DNA from: Haladaptatus cibarius D43
GTDB taxonomy: Archaea; Halobacteriota; Halobacteria; Halobacteriales; Haladaptataceae
Direction: 5' to 3'
Assembly: GCF_000710615.1 (NCBI RefSeq)
Contig: NZ_JDTH01000001.1
Location: forward strand, 496,001-560,000
Length of the DNA stretch: 64,000 bases
Under the pieces are notes generated by a model, which made no database searches, was not told the DNA's origin, and worked only from the letters and a program-made list of their open reading frames with translations. Both the position numbers and the translations under genes were made by a program. Of this stretch, positions 59,200 through 64,000 are shown in pieces (within the stretch, counting starts at the first letter, position 1; each line of letters starts with the position of its first letter).

Positions 59200-60459
59200 T
59201 CAGAAATCGTCCAGCGTTCGGTTCCTCGGGTTACCGGCCAACTGGTCGGCCAGTTCTTCGGCGTGATTGTCACCGACGGCGGCCTTGACCAGCAGGTGGC
59301 CGATGAAGGCTGGACTGACCACCACGTCCGCACCCGCCCGTCGGAACTTTTCGACGTTCTCGCGGTCGCTCGCGCCAGCCACGATTCGAACGTCGGGGTT
59401 CAACTGCCGGGCGGTTAGCACGCAGAGAGCGTCGTCTGCGTCGTCGTCCGTCGCCACGAGAACCGATTTCGCCCGCTCGATGCCGACTCGCTGGAGTAGT
59501 TCCTCGTCGCTTGGGTCGCCGACGACGACGTTCCGGTGTTCGTCCCGGACGTTTCGGTCGCGGTCACGAAGTTCGTCTCCGAGGTCTGGGTCGCTGACGA
59601 CGATGACGTATTCGGTTCCATCGCCGAGTTCGTCGAATATCGCTTCCGTGAACAACTGCCCGTATCCGAGGACGAGCAGATGTTCGTCCAGAAATTCGAG
59701 TTGTGATTCTGTCATGCGTCCTAAGGCGCTGGCGAAGCGGGCCTCGAGGAGCGGCGCGACGAGGACGCCGATTGCTCCGGCGAAACTCGCGCCACCGAGG
59801 ACGATAACGGACATTCCGAACCAGCGGGCGTCCTGTGTCACTGGTTGCACGTCGCCGTAACCGACCGTACTCGCGGTGACTATCGTGTAGTAGAACGCGT
59901 CGAAGGGGGTGCTGACTCCCTCGAACCCATCCCGTAATGTGTATGCGCCGACCGTCCCGTACAACAGGATTCCAAAAATCGCCGTGATGGCGGCGAGTTG
60001 TGCGGCAGTCAGTGAGATTGGCTGCGTAAACCGGTTGCGCCGACTGTACAGGAGTAGGATGGTGACGAGCGAAACGACGACCAACGGTATCGAGTACGGA
60101 CTCGATTGTAGGATGCCGTGAAGCGCCGCAACCGGGAGCAGTATCATCGTCGCGTACCACGCGACACGCAATCCACGCCGGAGGCCGACCGCCCCCACCA
60201 GCAGTAAAAATCCCGTGATAGAACCGGAGAACGCCGCCAACTGCTGGAGTTCGACGGGGACGAATCCAGCGAAAAAACCGCCGCCGCCGCTCGTGATGGT
60301 GACGGCACCGGTCCCAATTGAAAGTCCGCCTGCCAGCACCGTCAACAACACCGCGAACCGAATCGGAAGGTGTTCCGTTCGTTCCCGCAACGCCATCGAC
60401 TGTTCTGCGACCTTCTTTCGGATAAGTAGGGTGGCCGTACCAACTGGTTCTTTCGTCAC
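59200..60459 (-). CDS. K+ channel with cytoplasmic RCK (TrkA-N) domain
   Basis: A 419-residue ion channel. Several N-terminal helices (about residues 33-140) precede a two-helix pore with the K+ selectivity filter TVGYGD (198-203, in TIVTASTVGYGDVQPVTQ). The RCK domain starts near residue 258 (EHLLVLGYGQLFTEAIFDEL) with VSDPDLGDELR and NVVVGDPSDEELLQRVGI. The nucleotide loop is GYGQLF rather than GxGxxG, so ligand binding may differ. It is divergent (56 bp) from two short genes that may encode its partner. Confidence 0.93.
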   Translation of the reverse strand: MTKEPVGTATLLIRKKVAEQSMALRERTEHLPIRFAVLLTVLAGGLSIGTGAVTITSGGGGFFAGFVPVELQQLAAFSGSITGFLLLVGAVGLRRGLRVAWYATMILLPVAALHGILQSSPYSIPLVVVSLVTILLLYSRRNRFTQPISLTAAQLAAITAIFGILLYGTVGAYTLRDGFEGVSTPFDAFYYTIVTASTVGYGDVQPVTQDARWFGMSVIVLGGASFAGAIGVLVAPLLEARFASALGRMTESQLEFLDEHLLVLGYGQLFTEAIFDELGDGTEYVIVVSDPDLGDELRDRDRNVRDEHRNVVVGDPSDEELLQRVGIERAKSVLVATDDDADDALCVLTARQLNPDVRIVAGASDRENVEKFRRAGADVVVSPAFIGHLLVKAAVGDNHAEELADQLAGNPRNRTLDDF

Positions 60460-60515
60460 TCGCCCACTTCTGCCCCCGTCGGTACGGTTTTGTCACTGCC
60501 GCGACTGTCCGGCGT

Positions 60516-60812
60516 ATGGACTACTCGCTTCCGGTCGCGGTGCTTCTCGGCCTCTATCTCGGGGCACTCACCGGCGCCCTTTCGGGGGCGACGCAACTCG
60601 ACGACAACGTAAGCCGAATCGTCGGCGCGGTGGGTCGGATGGTAACTGTTACGCTCCCCGAACCCACCGACGACATCGACGGCTACGACGCAGTTCCGGA
60701 CGAGACGAAGGAGACGCTCGCCGGGTCGTCGTTCGTGTTCCCGCGCGGAATCACCGTAACGGAACTGAGGGAGCGCGTCACGACCGGCGAAATCCGGGGA
60801 ACTGCGTGGTGA
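60516..60812 (+). CDS. Short membrane protein, possible N-terminal half of a TrkA-C-type channel partner
   Basis: A 98-residue protein with one N-terminal helix (YSLPVAVLLGLYLGALTGAL) and a soluble part (VGRMVTVTLPEPTDDIDGYD, FVFPRGITVTELRERVTTGE). The start LPVxVLLGLYLG and the following pattern recall the N-terminus of longer haloarchaeal TrkA-C proteins of about 400 residues, from memory, but the multi-helix part is missing. The stop overlaps the next start (GTGA). The two could be one gene split by a frameshift or a genuine pair. Confidence 0.6.
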   Translation: MDYSLPVAVLLGLYLGALTGALSGATQLDDNVSRIVGAVGRMVTVTLPEPTDDIDGYDAVPDETKETLAGSSFVFPRGITVTELRERVTTGEIRGTAW

Positions 60813-61186
60813 CGCTAGCCGTGGACGCAGACGACGCGACGAAGTTCGACCCGGAGGAGCAGTACCGATTCGAAACGCTTCCGCAACACACCCGACCGGA
60901 ACGCGAGTTCGTCGCCCAACTCAGGGCTGCCGACAAAACGATGGGTGTGGTGATGGTCGAACCGGAGAGCAACCTCGTCGGTCTTCCCATCGGTAGCCTC
61001 GATGCGATCGTCGTTGCGGTCAGACCCACTGATAGCACTATCGCAACGCTTCCAGTTCGCAGACGTCTGCTCGCCCAACCGACAGTTCTACGGCGAATCG
61101 AACGTTCGGCGGCAACGAAATTGGAAACGTCCGGACGAGAGAACGCCAAAATGGAAACAGGAGACGGCCAAAACTCGGCGCAGTAG
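60809..61186 (+). CDS. Soluble protein, possible RCK-C-like partner of the preceding gene
   Basis: A 125-residue acidic protein starting at GTG 60809, which overlaps the previous stop by 4 nt. VTLAVDADDATKFDPEEQYR, EFVAQLRAADKTMGVVMVEP and NLVGLPIGSLDAIVVAVRPT show a strand-helix pattern resembling a TrkA-C (RCK-C) domain, followed by a helical tail. A -1 shift just before the overlap would fuse it to the preceding frame. Its function is not known; it probably acts with the upstream membrane protein near the K+ channel. Confidence 0.55.
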   Translation: MTLAVDADDATKFDPEEQYRFETLPQHTRPEREFVAQLRAADKTMGVVMVEPESNLVGLPIGSLDAIVVAVRPTDSTIATLPVRRRLLAQPTVLRRIERSAATKLETSGRENAKMETGDGQNSAQ

Positions 61187-61217
61187 CACGGAGTCCATCA
61201 TTCTCATCGTACGAAGG

Positions 61218-61225
61218 TTTATATA
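61218..61225 (+). promoter_or_regulatory. TATA box for the samp1 transcript
   Basis: TTTATATA, a near-consensus TATA box. Initiation about 27 nt later would be near 61246-61249, giving samp1 (ATG 61397) a leader of about 150 nt, unusually long for a haloarchaeon. That leader carries a 15-bp hairpin. Confidence 0.55.
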
Positions 61226-61310
61226 CCGAACCGAAACCAAATCGAATAATGTGTCTTGGGCTGCAGGTTTTGCTGGTCGTTCGGATTCTCACCTCGTTTC
61301 ACTGGATGGG

Positions 61311-61344
61311 GCGGGTCGGTCGCCCACTGGCGACCGACCCGCCG
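61311..61344 (+). promoter_or_regulatory. 15-bp hairpin in the samp1 leader
   Basis: GGCGGGTCGGTCGCC (61311-61325) pairs perfectly with GGCGACCGACCCGCC (61330-61344) around the loop CACT. It ends 52 nt before the samp1 ATG. It could be an RNA regulatory element, an attenuator, or, as a near-palindrome, a protein-binding operator. Confidence 0.6.
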
Positions 61345-61396
61345 TGTTCCCATCGAGAGAGAAAGCCACTTCCCACACCCCACCGTCTCTGCGCAC

Positions 61397-61672
61397 ATGC
61401 AGTGGAAACTCTTCGCGGATCTCGCGGAACTCGCGGGGGACAAGGAGATATCCGTAGACGCAGAGTCGGGAGACACCGTCGAGGACGCGCTTTCCGACCT
61501 TCTGGAACCGCGCCCGGAACTCGAAAATCGCGTACTGGACGACGATGGCCACCTCCGCGACCACATCAACGTGCTTCGAAACGGGACGAACGTGTTCTCC
61601 GAGGAGGGACTGGAAACGGAACTCGAATCGGGCGACGAGTTGGCGCTCTTTCCCCCCGTAAGCGGAGGATAG
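61397..61672 (+). CDS. samp1: Ubiquitin-like small archaeal modifier protein SAMP1 (MoaD-type)
   Basis: A 91-residue beta-grasp protein ending in VSGG, the Gly-Gly needed for adenylation by UbaA. MQWKLFADLAELAGDKEISV, DDGHLRDHINVLRNGTN and ESGDELALFPPVSGG closely follow H. volcanii SAMP1. SAMPs form isopeptide links to proteins and also supply sulfur to molybdopterin synthase; SAMP1 acts as the MoaD partner of MoaE. The moaE gene is at 32856 in this window. The start is ATG 61397; the stop is followed by surE after 3 nt. Confidence 0.95.
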   Translation: MQWKLFADLAELAGDKEISVDAESGDTVEDALSDLLEPRPELENRVLDDDGHLRDHINVLRNGTNVFSEEGLETELESGDELALFPPVSGG

Positions 61673-61675
61673 CGC

Positions 61676-62443
61676 GTGGATATCCTCCTGACAAACGATG
61701 ACGGCGTCGATGCCGGGGGCATCGACGCGCTCTACGACGAGCTTTCAGAAATCGTCGAGGTGACCGTCGTCGCACCTGTGGACAACCAGAGCGGTGCCGG
61801 TCGAACCAACTCGCATAAGGTTGCGGTTGACGACCACGAGCGCGGACTCGTCGTCCACGGGACGCCCTGTGACTGTGTTGCAGTCGGACTCCAAGCACTC
61901 GACCCGACGCCGGAACTCGTGGTTTCCGGATGCAATGCGGGGCCGAACTTCGGCGCGCACAAACTCGACCGCTCCGGAACCGTCGGGGCCGCGAAAGAAG
62001 CCGTCTATCTCGGCGTTCCCGGAATCGCCATCTCCGCATACGACCCTGTGGCTGGTGGCCTGCGCGAGTTCGAACGCGAGGATTTCGTCCCTCCCGCGCG
62101 GGTTGCACGCTATCTCGTAGAGAATGCGGATTCCATCGGTTCAGGGACGTATCTGAACGTCAACGCGCCGACGGTGAGAGACGATGCTCGGATTCAAATC
62201 ACCCGCCCTACGCGGGATTTCGGCGTTCGAATCGAGCGAAATAGGGACGAAGACGGGTTCGCGGTCGTTGACCAGTTTTACGACCCGCTTCGCGGTGACC
62301 GCCCCGAGGAATTGGACGACCCGAAAGGAACCGACCGCCGGGCGCTGGCGGATGGAGAAATCAGCGTCTCGCCACTCGGTGTTGGTCACGAACTGAAACG
62401 AAGCGACGGGCTAGAAGGTGTTGCGGCTGAGTTCGAGCAGTAA
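61676..62443 (+). CDS. surE: 5'/3'-nucleotidase SurE
   Basis: A 255-residue stationary-phase phosphatase acting on nucleoside 5'-monophosphates. ILLTNDDGVDAGGIDALYD holds the metal-binding Asp pair, followed by VVAPVDNQSGAGRTNSHKVA, GTPCDCVAVGLQAL, VSGCNAGPNFGAHKLDRSGT and GAAKEAVYLGVPGIAISAYD. The start is GTG at 61676, 3 nt after the samp1 stop, so the two genes are co-transcribed. Confidence 0.96.
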   Translation: MDILLTNDDGVDAGGIDALYDELSEIVEVTVVAPVDNQSGAGRTNSHKVAVDDHERGLVVHGTPCDCVAVGLQALDPTPELVVSGCNAGPNFGAHKLDRSGTVGAAKEAVYLGVPGIAISAYDPVAGGLREFEREDFVPPARVARYLVENADSIGSGTYLNVNAPTVRDDARIQITRPTRDFGVRIERNRDEDGFAVVDQFYDPLRGDRPEELDDPKGTDRRALADGEISVSPLGVGHELKRSDGLEGVAAEFEQ

Positions 62444-62455
62444 ATCGCCCACTCG

Positions 62456-63370
62456 TCAGCGATAGGATTTGGTCAAATCCATCCCCATCACGAAGTCCGG
62501 GTCGTCGGAGATTTTCACTCGGGCGTAGGCCGTGTCGCTGACGAACTGTGCCGTTTCGGGTATCAACACTCGCGTCCGTTCCGCACCGCGCTCCGCGGCA
62601 TCGCGGGCGATTTCCGCGAACAGCGACCGTGCCGAATCCGCGTCGTCCCACGCGCCGATGGAATATTCGACCCACGTTTCGGGGTCGCCGTCTTCGTTTT
62701 CCCACTCGGATTTACGACAGACGGTCGCAAATCCTCGCACGCCGTTTTCCTGTACGACGAGAAGTTCGTTGTTTTCCGCTCTGTTCTGGAGGTCGTCGCG
62801 CGTGAGCTCCGACAGCGCCCACGACTCCTCGTAATCGAGGACGAGGCCTTCGAGATGAGTGCGGGCGTCGCTTCCCGTCCAGAACTTCCACGCCGCGTTC
62901 ACGTCCTCCGTGAGCGTCATTGCCGATTCTGCGGTTGCGTCCGGTTCGGGGTGCGCCCACCTAAACTCGGTAACGGGGTCGTAGCCCGCGGCACGCGAGG
63001 AACCGAGACCGGCGACGTTCCACGAAAAGACCATGTTTCGCAGAACGGTCGCACCCTGTTCGCGCGCCCAGTCGAACAGGTCGTACGTCATGACGCTTGC
63101 GACACCCTGTTCGCGGAAGTTCGGGTTGACGCGCATTCCCTGCCCCCACGCTTCCCAGTCAGAAAGCATGACGCACTGCACGATTCCGGCGATTTCGTCG
63201 CCAGCATCCGCAACGAGGGTGTACTGATTCTCGCCGTCTATCCAGTCGTGATAGATGCGCGGGATGTAGTCCCCTCGGCCGCGGTCTGCCCACGTATCTT
63301 CGGTGAACGCGACGACGTTCTCGTAATCGTCGTGAGTGGCCTCCCTGAGTTCTATCTCGGTCACTCCCAT
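62456..63370 (-). CDS. GNAT family N-acetyltransferase (tandem)
   Basis: A 304-residue protein with two GNAT-like halves. The N-terminal half has the acetyl-CoA motif MRVNPNFREQGVASVMTYDL, typical of motif A (R/Q-x-x-G-x-A), after ATHDDYENVVAFTEDTW. The C-terminal half (about 160-300) shows a related but degenerate fold (NELLVVQENGVRGFATV). The substrate is unknown. Its ATG overlaps the gatD stop by about 10 nt, so it is translated together with gatD. Confidence 0.88.
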   Translation of the reverse strand: MGVTEIELREATHDDYENVVAFTEDTWADRGRGDYIPRIYHDWIDGENQYTLVADAGDEIAGIVQCVMLSDWEAWGQGMRVNPNFREQGVASVMTYDLFDWAREQGATVLRNMVFSWNVAGLGSSRAAGYDPVTEFRWAHPEPDATAESAMTLTEDVNAAWKFWTGSDARTHLEGLVLDYEESWALSELTRDDLQNRAENNELLVVQENGVRGFATVCRKSEWENEDGDPETWVEYSIGAWDDADSARSLFAEIARDAAERGAERTRVLIPETAQFVSDTAYARVKISDDPDFVMGMDLTKSYR

Positions 63371-64000
63371 GGCACCGACCGTTTCGAAATCTCACCCGCG
63401 ACGGATTCTTGCATCGTCGTCGCCGGGTCGTCGCTGTTCGCAAGCGACCACATCAGTTTCACCTTGGCGGTGCCGGGAAGCATATCTTCGCCCTCTACGA
63501 TGCCCGCGTCGAGCAGGTCGCGGCCCGTATCGTAGACGCGGTCACAGACTCGCCCCTCGATGCACTGACTGGTCATGACGACGGTCGTTCCGCCGTCCAC
63601 CAGTTCGGAAATCCTGTCCGCCCAGTCGGAGTGGACGTGGCCCAAACCGGTTCCTTCGAGGACGAGGCCCGCCTTTCCGTCCGCGAGGTCGAGGGCCTCG
63701 ACGCCCATCCCGGGCGTGAATTTGAGGAGTTCGACCTCACTTTCGAGGTCAGCAGAGAGAGCGAGTTCTTGTGCCCCGCGCTCGTTGTACTTTCGCCGGA
63801 AGGTGACTTCCTCGGTGTCGTAATCGACTCGCCCGAGGGGTTTCGAGCCAATCGTCTGAAACGCATCACGGCGCGAGGTGTGGTTCTTCCGAACTCGGGT
63901 TCCGCGGTGGAGCGCGCAGTTGTCGTCGCTCTCGTTTTCGTGCATACAGACCAGCACCTCGGCGCAGTCGGATTTCGCGGCTTCGACGGCACAGACCGCG
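63361..64000 (-). CDS. gatD: Glu-tRNA(Gln) amidotransferase subunit D (C-terminal part; 5' end beyond right edge)
   Basis: The final 212 codons of GatD, open to the right edge. It is an asparaginase-type domain that supplies ammonia to GatE for converting Glu-tRNA(Gln) to Gln-tRNA(Gln). Visible stretches are CAVEAAKSDCAEVLVCMHEN, HRGTRVRKNHTSRRDAFQTI, VELLKFTPGMGVEALDLADG, GLVLEGTGLGHVHSDWA and TTVVMTSQCIEGRVCDRVYD. Haloarchaea lack GlnRS in most species, so this pathway is needed. The GNAT gene overlaps its 3' end. Confidence 0.94.
   Translation of the reverse strand, partial: AVCAVEAAKSDCAEVLVCMHENESDDNCALHRGTRVRKNHTSRRDAFQTIGSKPLGRVDYDTEEVTFRRKYNERGAQELALSADLESEVELLKFTPGMGVEALDLADGKAGLVLEGTGLGHVHSDWADRISELVDGGTTVVMTSQCIEGRVCDRVYDTGRDLLDAGIVEGEDMLPGTAKVKLMWSLANSDDPATTMQESVAGEISKRSVPWE

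Noticed and set aside
61249-61701. A 150-codon frame starting just after the predicted samp1 transcription start
   Set aside because: It runs out of frame across samp1 and is Arg-rich there. Only its first codons could matter as a leader peptide.
1-64000. CRISPR arrays, insertion sequences, prophage, inteins, rRNA operon
   Set aside because: No regularly spaced repeats, transposase or integrase motifs, or rRNA sequence seen; infB is uninterrupted.

Overview
This 64 kb window is ordinary chromosome from a halophilic archaeon (class Halobacteria). The evidence is strongly acidic proteins, moderately high GC, and archaeal information-processing genes (aIF2 gamma, Rpo7, Spt4, S24e, S27ae, S19e, PDCD5, PAN, Nob1, aIF5B, class I LysRS, GatD). 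A fused Kae1-Bud32, SAMP1, PitA and a PGF-CTERM surface protein point the same way, as do many TATA-like boxes about 27 nt ahead of start codons (leaderless transcripts). GC is lower than in Haloferax, so a Haladaptatus-like genus is possible, but that is a guess. I see no insertion sequence, prophage, CRISPR array, rRNA or replication origin.

Layout. 1-3.6 kb: a secreted protein cut by the left edge, small membrane and charged proteins, and a zinc-ribbon HTH regulator. 3.7-10.7 kb: a dense plus-strand translation/transcription block (aIF2 gamma, PIN nuclease, Rpo7, Spt4, dephospho-CoA kinase; DUF7504-like protein; S24e, S27ae, Kae1-Bud32; DUF5808; ITPase). 10.7-17 kb: minus-strand accessory genes, including a PIN-like protein preceded by a 30-residue gene, a four-repeat WHy/LEA14 membrane protein, a DapA-type aldolase, TrkA, and a PQQ-propeller gene broken by a frameshift and a stop. 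17-20 kb: tRNA-Thr(GGT), an enoyl-CoA hydratase, NadE and tRNA-Gly(CCC), with partial copies of the tRNA-Gly acceptor sequence upstream. 20-30 kb: an orphan histidine kinase, an Nmad3-like protein, a PQQ sugar dehydrogenase, an acyltransferase, a lipoprotein, PitA, PadR and a PDZ site-2 protease.

30-42 kb: LysS-PyrH, MoaE with a degenerate MobB-like N-terminus, DUF7123, a C-rich G-poor intergenic tract, an AEC transporter, a second site-2 protease, ThiL, a flippase-like protein, then S19e, PDCD5, a PP-loop ATPase and TruA. 42-54 kb: an M28 peptidase, PepF, PAN, Pgi, a PGF-CTERM protein, a CPBP protease, Nob1 with a PRC-barrel protein, aIF5B, DUF5811 and pyruvoyl arginine decarboxylase. 54-64 kb: Idi, small unknown proteins, an ArsR-like regulator divergent from a 46-residue zinc ribbon, a nucleoside phosphorylase, an HPP-Usp fusion, a K+ channel with RCK domain divergent from two short coupled genes, SAMP1, SurE, a GNAT protein and GatD (cut by the right edge).

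Most genes are housekeeping: translation, tRNA and ribosome maturation, protein quality control (PAN, PepF, M28, two site-2 proteases, CPBP), cofactor synthesis and K+ homeostasis. I found no clear new multi-gene system. The less ordinary signals are small: two adjacent hairpins with the same core but compensating flanks (39.5 kb), a 15-bp hairpin in the samp1 leader, tRNA-Gly fragments, a C-rich tract at 34.2-34.6 kb, microproteins of 30 and 46 residues, and the split partner genes next to the K+ channel.
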